Assembly: GCA_963765725.1 (NCBI GenBank)
Contig: CAVXXI010000003.1
Coordinates: 1,302,001 to 1,366,000 of the forward strand
DNA: 64,000 bases
Source of the DNA: DASQEH01 sp963765725
Lineage (GTDB): Bacteria > Actinomycetota > Actinomycetes > Propionibacteriales > Nocardioidaceae
Reading direction: 5' to 3'
In this document: positions 52,995 through 61,309 of the stretch, piece by piece
Layout of the letters: each line of letters starts with the position of its first letter
Numbering within the stretch: position 1 is the stretch's first letter
Notes under the pieces: model-generated
Seen by the model: the letters and a program-made list of their open reading frames with translations, nothing else
Databases searched by the model: none
Told to the model about the DNA's origin: nothing
Translations under genes and position numbers: made by a program

Positions 52995-54191
52995 TTACCG
53001 AGTGGGTGCCCCGGAGTCGGGCACGCCTTCGTAGTCGGGCAGCTCGGGGCCACCGACTGCACGCTCGACCAGCGCGGTAAGGGCCTCCATGTCGGGCTCC
53101 GGCCGTGGCTCGTCGTCCGCGTCGGAGGCGGCGAGCATCTGTACGTGCAGGCGGCCGATTTCCTGGTTGGCCTCGACGTAGGAGCGCATCCGTCTCTCGT
53201 AGCCAGCGAACCCGGCCGTCGGGTTCCAATCGGCGGCGGCGAGCTCCCCAGCCAGCATGTAGGCACCCACCAGGGCCAGCCCGGTGCCCGCCCCCGACAT
53301 CGGCGACGCGCTGAAGGCCGCGTCTCCGATGAGCCCCACCCGTCCGTTCGACCAGCGGTCCATCACCACCTGGGCGACTTGGTCGAGGTAGAAGTCGGGG
53401 GCGTCGTCGAGGTGCGCGAGGATGCGCTGGGTCTCCCAGCCGAAGCCGGCCATCTGCTCGCGCAGCAGCCGCTTCTGGGCTTCGACGTCGCGGTAGTCGA
53501 TGTCGAAGTCGGCTGAGGGAAAGGACAACATGGCGATCGCCCGAGTGGCGTCGTGGACGGGCCGCAGCCCTGCCGAGCGGCCCGCGTCCTGGTAGTCGAT
53601 CAGCCAGCGGTCCAGCCCGAACTCGTTGGGCACACTGTAGAACGCGAGCACTAGGCCGAGATGACGGACGAACTGCTCGCGCGGCCCGAAGACCATCGCC
53701 CGCAGTGCCGAGTGCAGCCCGTCGGCGCCGATGACCAGGTCGAAGCGCCGCCGAGCGCCGCTCGCGAAGGTGACGTCCACCCCGTCCGCGTCCTGGGTGA
53801 GCTCGGCGATCCGGTCACCGAAGATGTAGTCGACTCCGTCGCGCGTGTCGTCGTACAGCACCTGGGACAAGTCGCCGCGGAGGACCTCGATCTCGGAGAT
53901 GTAGCCGTCACCGCCATCGTCCTCCGCGCGGTAAGTCTCCAACACGTGCCCGTCCGCATCCACCGTGTACGCGCCGGCGGTGTCGGTGCAGACCGCACGC
54001 ACCTCCGTGTCGAGACCCATCCGTCGGATGACCTCCTTGGCTACCCCGCGCGCATCGACGGCCTGACCACCCGGACGCAGCCCGGGTGCCAGTTCCACCA
54101 CGGTCACCTCACCACCACGTCGGCGCAGCCAGTGGGCGAGCGCGGGACCCGCGATGCTCGCTCCCGTCACCAACACCTTGATGTCGCGCAT
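52995..54191 (-). CDS. FAD-dependent monooxygenase (PHBH/TetX-like)
   Basis: A 398-residue flavoprotein. The FAD-binding Rossmann motif is VLVTGASIAGPALAHWLRRR (GxSxxG variant), followed by LRPGGQAVDARGVAKEVIRR. The DG motif is FDLVIGADGLHSALRAMVFG and the late GD motif NGRVGLIGDAAFSASPMSGA with GTGLALVGAYMLAGELAA. These three motifs define class A flavin monooxygenases. It hydroxylates small aromatic or polyketide-like molecules using NAD(P)H and O2; some relatives inactivate antibiotics, but the substrate is unknown. The frame is intact, in contrast to genes at 46-52 kb. Confidence 0.9.
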   Translation of the reverse strand: MRDIKVLVTGASIAGPALAHWLRRRGGEVTVVELAPGLRPGGQAVDARGVAKEVIRRMGLDTEVRAVCTDTAGAYTVDADGHVLETYRAEDDGGDGYISEIEVLRGDLSQVLYDDTRDGVDYIFGDRIAELTQDADGVDVTFASGARRRFDLVIGADGLHSALRAMVFGPREQFVRHLGLVLAFYSVPNEFGLDRWLIDYQDAGRSAGLRPVHDATRAIAMLSFPSADFDIDYRDVEAQKRLLREQMAGFGWETQRILAHLDDAPDFYLDQVAQVVMDRWSNGRVGLIGDAAFSASPMSGAGTGLALVGAYMLAGELAAADWNPTAGFAGYERRMRSYVEANQEIGRLHVQMLAASDADDEPRPEPDMEALTALVERAVGGPELPDYEGVPDSGAPTR

Positions 54192-54687
54192 TGTGCCTCC
54201 TGTTCATCCGTCAACTGGACGCTCGTCAGACCTCCCGAGCAGCGGCTTCTCATCGGTCCGTGAACGGTGACCCACGGATACGACAGCTCTGGGGCGACTT
54301 CATGACCACCTACCCGGGCTTGGAATGGTCGACCTTAGGACGACGGCGGAGCGTCGGCTGGTGTGCCTACCGCGGCGGGGTCGATCGACGTCATGTCGGC
54401 GACATCGAACTGCGTAGGCTGTGGCAAGTCCACGCGGCACTGCTTCGCTGGTCGCGGTCGGATTCGGATGGCTGCGTCGAGTCGTTTTCGTACGCGGCCA
54501 CGCGACGTGCGCGTCAATGAATACCTGAGGTAAGTGACAGAGCGGATCGTCGCGCGGGACGCGCACGCGGGAATCCCTGACCTACATGGCCCGTGATCCA
54601 CGCAAGGTACTGTCACGATCGCCTTCGAACGCAGCGCAACAAGATCCCTGGGTGGCCACAAGCCCGCGCCGATGCGATGTCGAGCAC
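54192..54687. other. 496-bp gap without a supported gene
   Basis: ORFs in this stretch lack ribosome binding sites and have Arg/Ser-rich compositions typical of wrong-frame reading of GC-rich DNA. The left end probably contains the monooxygenase promoter. I see no repeat or clear regulatory site. Confidence 0.5.
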
Positions 54688-55251
54688 TCAATGTTTGGCC
54701 GTGTACCTGGTCAGGAGCACGCCGTCGGGAAAGGTTCTGGTCTCTGTCAGACTCAGGCTCACCCAGTTGTCCAGGGCCGTGAAGAACGGCGTGCCGCCGC
54801 CCACCAGGACCGGGTGGGTGACGATCGCGTACTCGTCGATCAGCCCGGCCCGCATGGCCGCCGCGGCGAGGGTCGCACCGCCGACGTCCATGGGACCGCC
54901 ATCCTCACTCTTGAGTCGGGTGATCTCGCTAACGGCGTTGCCGGTGACTAGGCGGGTATTCCAGTCGACGGTGCTCGTCGTTGAGGAGAACACCACTTTC
55001 GGCATGTCCCGCCAGCGGCGGGCGAACTCGATCTGCGCCGGTGTGGCACCGGGCTGCTGGTCGGCGGTCGGCCAGTGGGAGCTCATCGTCTCCCACAGTT
55101 TGCGCCCGTACAGCGCTAGGCCCGTCGCCCCCACCCGGTCGGACCACCACTGGAACAGCTCGTCGCTCGGCACGCTCCACCCGAGGTCGTCGCCGGGCGC
55201 GGCGATGTAGCCGTCAAGGCTCAGGTTCATGGCAAAGGTCAGTTTCCGCAT
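54688..55251 (-). CDS. RibD-C / dihydrofolate-reductase-like protein
   Basis: A 187-residue RibD_C protein starting MRKLTFAMNLSLDGYIAAPG with GAGGAGG before ATG 55251. It has LSLDGYIAAPGDDLGWSVPS, LALYGRKLWETMSSHWP, MDVGGATLAAAAMRAGLIDE (G-x-A-x-L-x-x-A-x-x-x-x-LIDE) and VTHPVLVGGGTPFFTALDNW. It is the fourth member in the window and closest to the YwjB/YyaP-like group in layout. It probably binds NADPH; substrate unknown. Confidence 0.86.
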   Translation of the reverse strand: MRKLTFAMNLSLDGYIAAPGDDLGWSVPSDELFQWWSDRVGATGLALYGRKLWETMSSHWPTADQQPGATPAQIEFARRWRDMPKVVFSSTTSTVDWNTRLVTGNAVSEITRLKSEDGGPMDVGGATLAAAAMRAGLIDEYAIVTHPVLVGGGTPFFTALDNWVSLSLTETRTFPDGVLLTRYTAKH

Positions 55252-55597
55252 GGCGTCAGCCTCCTCAGTGGCGCTGTGAAATGTGGGACTCGGGTGGACC
55301 GCCCTCACTTCGTCAACGAACGCGCAGCTGCGGAATCGACAGGGTGGTAGTGAGTAACTCGACCGGTCCTCTGTTACCGACAGCCACAGCGTGGTTCGGA
55401 CGCCGAGTGCCGAACCGAGGCTTCCGCCGCCGAGCCCGCCCAGCGGCATGCAGCCGCACACGATGAACCGCATGGTGGCGTTCATCCGCCTCAGGAGCGG
55501 TCTGGGCAAAGCCGCTGTGGGAAGCTCACCTGCGCGACGTTGTAGATAGAGGCGGCGAAGCCGAAGATCGCTTGGCCATTTGCCCTAGAGTCAGCGC

Positions 55598-56116
55598 GTG
55601 GGTGATTCCGGGATCAGCGAGCGCGATCGGTTGCAGTACTTTCTCGACGAGCAGCGCAACGCCGTGGTGGCGATCATCGAGGGACTCAGTGAGCCTCAGC
55701 TGCACGCCCCTGTGCTTCCATCCGGCTGGACGCCCGCTGGGCTGATCCGGCACCTCGCAGGAGCCGAGGCGATGTGGTTCCAATGGGTCGTCCTCGGGAC
55801 CCAACCGCAGGTGACCTGGGACGACGGCATCGACGACCCGCCGTACGATCCGGAGGCGCCGTTCACCACCGAACACTCCGGCGCCGCCGTTATCGAGCAG
55901 TACCGACGTCAGTGCGAGATGTCGAACGAGATCCTGCAATCGCTGGACCTGCACGCGGCTCTGCTCGGCGAGCATGGGCTCGATTGGCCAGACGAGCCCA
56001 TCACCGATCTTCGCTGGGTAGTCCTGCACATGATCGAGGAGACCGCACGCCACGCTGGCCACCTTGACGCCGCGCGAGAGCTCCTGGATGGCGCCACCGG
56101 TCTGGCGCCCCGGTAG
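55598..56116 (+). CDS. DinB-like (DUF664) protein
   Basis: A 172-residue four-helix DinB-fold protein from GTG 55598. It has LQYFLDEQRNAVVAIIEGLS, VLPSGWTPAGLIRHLAGAEA (metal His in LIRHLAGAE), MWFQWVVLG and the C-terminal VVLHMIEETARHAGHLDAAR with two further candidate metal His (EETARHAGHLD). The three-His site is that of DUF664/DinB_2 enzymes, some of which are mycothiol-dependent. A second, divergent-sequence member is at 56235 on the other strand. Confidence 0.85.
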   Translation: MGDSGISERDRLQYFLDEQRNAVVAIIEGLSEPQLHAPVLPSGWTPAGLIRHLAGAEAMWFQWVVLGTQPQVTWDDGIDDPPYDPEAPFTTEHSGAAVIEQYRRQCEMSNEILQSLDLHAALLGEHGLDWPDEPITDLRWVVLHMIEETARHAGHLDAARELLDGATGLAPR

Positions 56117-56234
56117 TCTCTGTCAGCGATCGCGCTGCCCTCGGGATACGGTGAAAGCTGACAACGCAGAGGTGGCATGGCGACACCCAGGCACGATCGT
56201 TCACTACGCGCGGAACGGTGCATGCGGTGCACTT

Positions 56235-56720
56235 TCAGGTCGTCGGCTCGTCCAGGACGAGGCGCTGTCCGCCGTCGGCCAGCTCACGACAGATATCCAG
56301 ATGTCCGGCATGAGTAGCGGTCTCGACGATCACGTGCAACAGGATCTCTCGCAACGAGGAATGCGGAGGGTCACCGCCGTCTTCAAACCACCAGGCTGGC
56401 TTAGCGTCCAACTCCAGCGTGTCGACCGCCGCTGTCGCCAGTGTGCACTCGTTGGCGTACTGCTCGAGTAGCTCCTCGTCGCTCTGGAGCTCCGGCGCAG
56501 TCCAGCCGTCGTATCCCTCGGGAAGATCGACCCGCTGGCCAGCCATGACGGCTCTGAACCACACGCGCTCGACGTCCAGGGTCAAGTGCCTGATCAAACC
56601 TCGGGGCGTCCAGCCCGAGGCGACGTAAGAACGTCGACGAGCCTCGGTCGGCATCGCCCTGACCTGTTCCGCAACATGCGCCCGCTGAGCGTCGAGCCAT
56701 TCGAGAAGCTCGCGCTTCAT
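56235..56720 (-). CDS. DinB-like (DUF664) protein
   Basis: A 161-residue DinB-fold protein starting MKRELLEWLDAQRAHVAEQV at ATG 56720; an in-frame GTG 24 bases upstream (VDTDSELIMKRELLEW) is possible. Metal-ligand motifs are ASGWTPRGLIRHLTLDVERV and LREILLHVIVETATHAGHLD. It is a diverged paralogue of the gene at 55598 and the two are convergent, 118 bp apart at their 3' ends. Likely mycothiol-dependent or metal-dependent detoxification by family resemblance; this is inference. Confidence 0.83.
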   Translation of the reverse strand: MKRELLEWLDAQRAHVAEQVRAMPTEARRRSYVASGWTPRGLIRHLTLDVERVWFRAVMAGQRVDLPEGYDGWTAPELQSDEELLEQYANECTLATAAVDTLELDAKPAWWFEDGGDPPHSSLREILLHVIVETATHAGHLDICRELADGGQRLVLDEPTT

Positions 56721-57000
56721 TATCAGTTCCGAGTCCGTGTCCACTCCAGCATTCAACCTGATGTCGGTCTTCTGCGCTCAATGACGGTTTGAGAACAGCG
56801 ATGTCCATTGGCGGTTCCGTGCGCTCCCGCTCGGCGCCGGACCGACGGTGGAGACGTCCAGACTCGCCGATACGCGCTCTCGAGCCGATGGGCGTGCATG
56901 GCACCTGATTTTGGCCAGGATGTGTCGTATCCGCCTTCTCGCCGTTCGTGGGTTGGGTAGATGGTGGATGAAGACGCCACCTTGAACCCAAGGAGTACAC

Positions 57001-57363
57001 ATGACCGAATACCTCATCGCGTTCAACGACGAGTGGGTGCCCGACTACAGCGAACAGGAGATGGCGGAGAGGTCCAAGGCTGTCAAGGCGTTGCGGGCAG
57101 AGATGCAGGCGGCGGGCGTCTACGTTTTCCTTGGAGGGTTGGATGACTCCGCGCCTGTGTTCAGCGTGGATGCATCGAGTGGCGCCCCTGTCTTCACCGA
57201 CGGGCCTTACGCCGAGTCCAAGGAGCAGCTCGGAGGATTCACGATCGTGAACGTGGCCGACGAGCAGGCGGCTCGAATGTGGGCTGGAAAGGCCGCAGTC
57301 GCCTGTGGTTGGCCGCACGAGGTGCGGCGCTTCCGAGTTCCGACGCAGCGTCCAGCGGATTAG
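57001..57363 (+). CDS. YciI-like (DGPF domain) protein
   Basis: A 120-residue protein with AAGGAG before ATG 57001. It reads MTEYLIAFNDEWVPDYSEQE, then FLGGLDDSAPVFSVDASSGA, VFTDGPYAESKEQLGGFTIV (the DGPYAE hallmark) and AVACGWPHEVRRFRV. These match the YCII-related / DGPF family with a dimeric alpha-beta barrel. Members often sit beside ECF sigma factors, but here none is adjacent. Function unknown. Confidence 0.88.
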   Translation: MTEYLIAFNDEWVPDYSEQEMAERSKAVKALRAEMQAAGVYVFLGGLDDSAPVFSVDASSGAPVFTDGPYAESKEQLGGFTIVNVADEQAARMWAGKAAVACGWPHEVRRFRVPTQRPAD

Positions 57364-57659
57364 AGCGGGAGTCGCGGGGAGTTCCTCGCTGGTGGAGTAC
57401 CGCAGTGTCATGCCGCGATCCGCTCGGTGTCATCGATGCCCGTACAGCCTTGGTCGGTACCTTCCAGAGCGGCATAGTGCATGGGACTGCTTATGTGGAC
57501 GGATCCTGCTCCGTTAGGGGCTGAAGTTGCTGCTCACCACAGCGAGGGGTTGTCTCCTCGACAGTGCAGGACCGCGTCCTTCGCGGCGGTGTGACACAGG
57601 TACTTCCAAGCGCGGAGATGAGCAGACGGTGCGAGGAAGTCGACATGATCTGGCGGGGC

Positions 57660-57947
57660 TCAGTCGACCACGTCGATCAGCCGACGCAGTGCCGCGACGT
57701 GCTCGCCCAGGGCCTTGCGACCGGCAGTGGTCAAACCTATCCACGTCGTCCGTCGCCCCGCCCGGACGCCCTTACGGCTGCGAACATAACCGGCGTCAGC
57801 CAGCGTCGAGACGTGTTTGGACAATACCGAGTCACTGACTTCGAGAGCATCCCGCAGTGTGGCGAACTCGGCCTCGGACACCGCGGACAGCGTCGTGAGC
57901 ACCTGCAGCCTGGCAGGGGGGTGGATCAGCGGGTCGAGCTCGGCCAT
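57660..57947 (-). CDS. Small winged-helix transcriptional regulator (MarR/ArsR-like, HTH_27 type)
   Basis: A 95-residue protein that consists of a winged helix: MAELDPLIHPPARLQVLTTL, EAEFATLRDALEVSDSVLSK, HVSTLADAGYVRSRKGVRAG, RRTTWIGLTTAGRKALGEHV. The recognition helix is SDSVLSKHVSTLADAGYV and the wing RKGVRAGRRTTWIGLT. Its ATG overlaps the stop of the membrane-protein gene (TGATG). It probably binds the twin palindromes at 58501-58549 in front of that gene and so represses its own operon. Confidence 0.87.
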   Translation of the reverse strand: MAELDPLIHPPARLQVLTTLSAVSEAEFATLRDALEVSDSVLSKHVSTLADAGYVRSRKGVRAGRRTTWIGLTTAGRKALGEHVAALRRLIDVVD

Positions 57948-58510
57948 CAGCCGGCGATCAGCATCGCAATGAGCCCCAGGCACGTGAGCACGGCGAGGGC
58001 CGCGAGGACCGCCGGCGAGGCGCCACCCGCGTGGGCGGACGGGTCCTGCCGGTAGACGTGCCACCACCGGAGGGTGCCGAATGCGTAGCTCACTCCTGCA
58101 GCCACGGCCGCTGTTGCGACGAGCCACCACCGCGACTCGAAGGCGGCCCAAGTCGCCACCCCGAACCCGGCCACATAGATCAGGGTTGACGTGCCCCCGG
58201 TGCCAAGCACGATCTGGCTGGATAGACCACTGAGCCTGACGCCGTTGATCCGCCGGAACTGGTGAAGCAAGAGCGCCGCCACGCCCATCAAGACGGCTAT
58301 CCCAGCCAGCGCCATCGCGAGCCCGGCGGTCGTTTGAGCGGCGATCCCGTAGGCGGCGGCGCCCACCTGAACCGCGACGGCGGAGGCCAGTATCGGGTGC
58401 AGGCCGGTAGGCAGTCGCAGGCCCGCGGCCATTCGCTGGCGCGCCTGATCCGCAACAGCGAGCTCGGAACGGGGATCGCCTGGGTTATGCTGCGTAGGAT
58501 TACTTTCCAT
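57947..58510 (-). CDS. Membrane protein co-encoded with the small HTH regulator
   Basis: A 187-residue protein starting MESNPTQHNPGDPRSELAVA at ATG 58510. Four hydrophobic segments (HPILASAVAVQVGAAAYGIA, TTAGLAMALAGIAVLMGVAA with LLLH, WWLVATAAVAAGVSYAFGTL, SPAVLAALAVLTCLGLIAML), with a further weaker one between, and the soluble N-terminus suggest an integral membrane protein of the type often found with HTH_27 regulators. The role is unknown. Its start codon lies within operator O1, so the mRNA is probably leaderless or has a very short leader. Confidence 0.72.
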   Translation of the reverse strand: MESNPTQHNPGDPRSELAVADQARQRMAAGLRLPTGLHPILASAVAVQVGAAAYGIAAQTTAGLAMALAGIAVLMGVAALLLHQFRRINGVRLSGLSSQIVLGTGGTSTLIYVAGFGVATWAAFESRWWLVATAAVAAGVSYAFGTLRWWHVYRQDPSAHAGGASPAVLAALAVLTCLGLIAMLIAG

Positions 58511-58549
58511 AGTGGAAAGTATGCGCCTTACTTTCCAACTTGGCAAGTA
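58501..58549 (-). promoter_or_regulatory. Promoter with two palindromic operators
   Basis: On the minus strand TTGCCA (complement of 58541-58546) and CATACT (complement of 58518-58523) are 17 bp apart. Operator O1 is a perfect palindrome, TACTTTCCATAGTGGAAAGT plus A (58501-58521), overlapping the -10 and the ATG. Operator O2, TACTTTCCAACTTGGCAAGT plus A (58529-58549), has one mismatch between arms and overlaps the -35. Centres are 28 bp apart. The layout fits repression by the small winged-helix regulator at 57660. Confidence 0.78.
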
Positions 58550-58642
58550 CCCATGCTCTTCGACCCGCGCTGCGCGGCGCGTGGTCGATCCCGGTGAGTG
58601 CTCCCGAGCGGTTCGGCACCCGTCCTGGATTCGCGGCGTTGT

Positions 58643-58732
58643 CTGCCTCGACTGCCTCGACTGCCTCGACTGCCTCGACTGCCTCGACGGCCTCGGCGGC
58701 CTCGCCCGCCTCGACCGCCTCGACCGCCTCGA
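58643..58732. repeat. 9-bp tandem repeat, ten units
   Basis: Five identical units of ctgcctcga (58643-58687) are followed by five variants (cggcctcgg, cggcctcgc, then three of ccgcctcga) up to 58732. The array is about 130 bp upstream of the HTH operon start, in a region with no gene. The 9-bp period keeps frame, but flanking codons show no gene, so it is probably a non-coding minisatellite. Confidence 0.88.
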
Positions 58733-58866
58733 TCCCGAGCCGCTCACGTACATCGCCCGCTTAGGGCAGCGGACCCTGTTGAGTGGTCGACACGTTACGA
58801 GGAAACAGCGCCTGAGTGGCGTGCGCCAGCTTGTGATTTCGACGCCAAACCGGACATTTTAGCGGC

Positions 58867-59183
58867 ATGAACGACCTGGCAGACGCAGCCGCCCCGTTGG
58901 GTTGGGGTTGGGCTTTGGAGAGCCCGAACGGCTGCACGCGGCCGGGCTCGTCGGGACCAGACAGGGGCAAATCGGCCTTCTCCGCGACCTGCAGGACCTT
59001 AACGTCCTCGCCACCCTCGTCCAAACAACGTGGACAGTTCTCGCCCAAGGAGCTCAAGGACTCCGAGACCAAGAGCTGCTCGAAGTCGCGACACGCTCCA
59101 ACCGTGACACGTCACGGCAGCCCCCCTGGCTCAACACCCGCATGAAAGCTGCCGCCCCCCAAGCCCTCATCGTCGCACCTTGA
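58867..59183 (+). pseudogene. Small helical protein, one-base frameshift in a G-rich stretch
   Basis: The start MNDLADAAAPLG (ATG 58867) is in one frame and the main body in another: LGFGEPERLHAAGLVGTRQG, QIGLLRDLQDLNVLATLVQT, TWTVLAQGAQGLRDQELLEV, ARSNRD-type residues and TRMKAAAPQALIVAP. The 317-nt span lacks one base for an open frame; the repeat-like G/T run at 58896-58910 is the likely place. The joined ~105-residue protein is all-helical. I recall similar hypothetical proteins in actinobacteria but no function. No ribosome binding site is visible. Confidence 0.6.
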
Positions 59184-59371
59184 ACGAGCCACCGAAACCT
59201 CCGCCAACTGCGTCGCGGGCGGCGTCCGCAAGCGGTTCTATGGTGGCTCATTGGTGACCAGGGTCAGCCGGGCCAGTCCCTTTTCCCGGCAGGCGTGACA
59301 CATGCTCAGGGGGCTGCTGGGTACCTGGGTTTGAGCCATTGTTGACAGCGCGTGCGGGGAGAGGTGAGGTG

Positions 59372-60065
59372 ATGGAGCCGATCCCGGAATCCTTGGAAGT
59401 GTTGACGAGATTGTCCGTGGGGGGCGACGTCGGTCTGGTTCAACGATTGACCGAGGCTGCGGCCCGGGTAGTTCAGCTCGTGCCGGAGTGCGTGGCGTTG
59501 AGCATTGCGCTGTTCGACGACGATCTGACATTCACCCTGCTGGCGACGTCGGAGCGGATGCGCATTGTGGACGCCGCGCAGTATCTCGATGGTGGGCCCT
59601 GCGAGCTGTCGGCGCTGAACGGTGAGGACGTCGCGGTCGATGACATCCTCGACGAGGACCGTTGGCAGCTGTTCGCCCTGGCCACGGCCGCTACGGGCGT
59701 GCGCAGTTCCCCTCTCGTTACCGCTGCGAGACGGAGCCGTCGTGATCGGCAGCATCAACTTCTATGGGGGTACCGACTACGCCTTCATCGGACGGGAGCG
59801 GACGCTTGCTGAGATGTTCGGCGCGAACCTGGCGGAGGCCGTCGCGAATGCGGACCTATCGATGGGGTCGCTGGAGCGGGCGAGGGAGGCCGTCCAGACT
59901 CTTGAGGACCGCGACACCATCACCACCGCGGCCGGCGTGTACGCCGTCCGCCACGGCCTCACCGTCGACGATGGGTACGACAACCTCCGTGACGCCGCGG
60001 AACGCGCTGGTGTTCCCCTGGTCGAGCTCGCCAGGCTCGTCTTGCAACAGCAGGTGTCGTCGTAG
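59372..60065 (+). pseudogene. GAF-ANTAR RNA-binding regulator, one-base frameshift
   Basis: GGTGAGGTG precedes ATG 59372. The GAF-like N-terminus (MEPIPESLEVLTRLSVGGDV, AALSIALFDDDLTF-type, LDGGPCELSALNGEDVAVDD) is in one frame and the remainder in another (LSLPLRDGAVVIGSINFYGG, ERTLAEMFGANLAEAVANAD). Removing one C from CCCC at 59709-59712 joins them. The C-terminal part with RDTITTAAGVYAVRHGLTVD, GYDNLRDAAERAGVPLVELA resembles an ANTAR-type helical domain, which binds paired RNA hairpins in antitermination. It is followed directly by a second GAF-ANTAR gene. Confidence 0.78.
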
Positions 60066-60806
60066 ATGGGTGGCGACCCGATGAGCCATCAGGAGGCAAA
60101 CCATGGCGTTGCAGCGCTGCAGCGGCTCAGTCGCATCAGGTTTCTCGAGCACTCCATGCAGTCGGCGTTGCAAGAGGTGGCTGACATCGCGAAGGAGGCG
60201 ATCCCTGGCGCCAGCGACGTGTCGGTCACCTTGGTGACCGGGGACGAGGCCGACACGGTGGTCTGGACCGGGGACCGCGCCGTCGATGCGGATGAGAACC
60301 AGTATCAGCAGGGCTACGGTCCCTGCCTCGCTGCGGCTACGAGAGGCGAGCTTTACCACATCGATGACGCCGCGGAGGATGACCGTTGGGGCGACTACGC
60401 CGTCATGGCTGAGACGATGGGCGTGCTGAGCTCGGTGTCGGTGCCGATGCTGGTACAGGAGAAACCGCGGGTCTCGGCCGCCCTGAACGTCTACGCCACC
60501 CGGCCGCACGCGTTCGATGCCGAAGCCCTCCGGGTCGCCGTGGACCTGGCCGCCGCCGCCGAAGCGATATTGGCCAACATGCGCGCCCACGACAGCTCGC
60601 GTGAGCTGGTCCAGCACCTGGTTCATGCCATGGGGACGCGTGCGCTGATCGAGCAGGCCAAAGGCGTCGTGATGCGAACACGGGGATGCACCGACGGGGA
60701 GGCCTTCGCCGAACTGGTAGCGGTGTCTCAACGGAGCAGCCGCAGTCTGCGTGACGTCGCTGAAGACCTCCTCACCTCGGTCAACCAGCAGCACCGACCG
60801 TCCTAG
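60066..60806 (+). CDS. GAF and ANTAR domain protein (putative RNA-binding antiterminator)
   Basis: A 246-residue protein. ATG 60066 follows the previous gene's stop directly (TAGATG); ATG 60081 (MSHQEANHGVAALQRLSRIR) with GGGTGG upstream is an equal candidate. The GAF domain (about 35-175) shows GASDVSVTLVTGDEADTVVW, YQQGYGPCLAAATRGELYHI and VLSSVSVPMLVQEKPRVSAA. The ANTAR domain (about 185-240) has MGTRALIEQAKGVVMRTRGC, TDGEAFAELVAVSQRSSRSL and RDVAEDLL, the usual three-helix pattern. ANTAR proteins bind tandem hairpins in nascent RNA and prevent termination. Targets are unknown; the upstream homologue may form a heteromer. Confidence 0.87.
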   Translation: MGGDPMSHQEANHGVAALQRLSRIRFLEHSMQSALQEVADIAKEAIPGASDVSVTLVTGDEADTVVWTGDRAVDADENQYQQGYGPCLAAATRGELYHIDDAAEDDRWGDYAVMAETMGVLSSVSVPMLVQEKPRVSAALNVYATRPHAFDAEALRVAVDLAAAAEAILANMRAHDSSRELVQHLVHAMGTRALIEQAKGVVMRTRGCTDGEAFAELVAVSQRSSRSLRDVAEDLLTSVNQQHRPS

Positions 60807-60970
60807 CAGTGGTCACAGGTCATGTTTCCCGCGGGTGGGGTGCGGTACCGGGCTGCACCGCGACTCGAATGGACCACAAGCCGCGTGCCTGGATCGTCTG
60901 AATGGGCTGCACAGGAATCACAGGAGCGGTCCCCGCCGTTTCGTGACTTCCGACGTCTCGAACAAGCCTG

Positions 60971-61309
60971 TCAATATGGGTGTGCCGCTGCCTGGTTGTC
61001 GGCCTGGTTCCAGTACCGCTCCGCGGCATGAAGCCACATGGCACAGCTCGTGAGTCTGTGTCGGTGCGTTTCTCCGAACCGGATCTGGCTCTGCTTGACG
61101 AGCACTATCAAACGGCGCAGCGTCTCACCGGTGGTGATCTCGCGTGCGTTTCGGGTGCCGTCGCGCTCGGGGACGTCCATCGGAGGGGGCGTGAGTGACC
61201 GCATCGCGGCTTCCAACCGGACCCGCGTAGCCAAATCCGGGGCCGCCCTGCGGAGTTCATACATTGTTTGACGCATGTGATCGAAGACTGAGCTGTCGGG
61301 CATGAGCAT
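60971..61309 (-). CDS. Hypothetical soluble helical protein, 112 residues
   Basis: The ORF from ATG 61309 (MLMPDSSVFDHMRQTMYELR) has AAGG eight bases upstream. It is predicted mostly helical, with RRAAPDLATRVRLEAAMRSL, TTGETLRRLIVLVKQSQIRF and HRLTSCAMWLHAAERYWNQA. Composition is protein-like rather than that of a wrong frame. I recognise no family. In-frame GTG/ATG codons extend upstream to 61429, but that stretch looks less protein-like. Confidence 0.45.
   Translation of the reverse strand: MLMPDSSVFDHMRQTMYELRRAAPDLATRVRLEAAMRSLTPPPMDVPERDGTRNAREITTGETLRRLIVLVKQSQIRFGETHRHRLTSCAMWLHAAERYWNQADNQAAAHPY

Noticed and set aside
54191..54520. 109-codon plus-strand ORF beside the monooxygenase
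   Set aside because: No ribosome binding site, Arg/Ser-rich composition and no family features.
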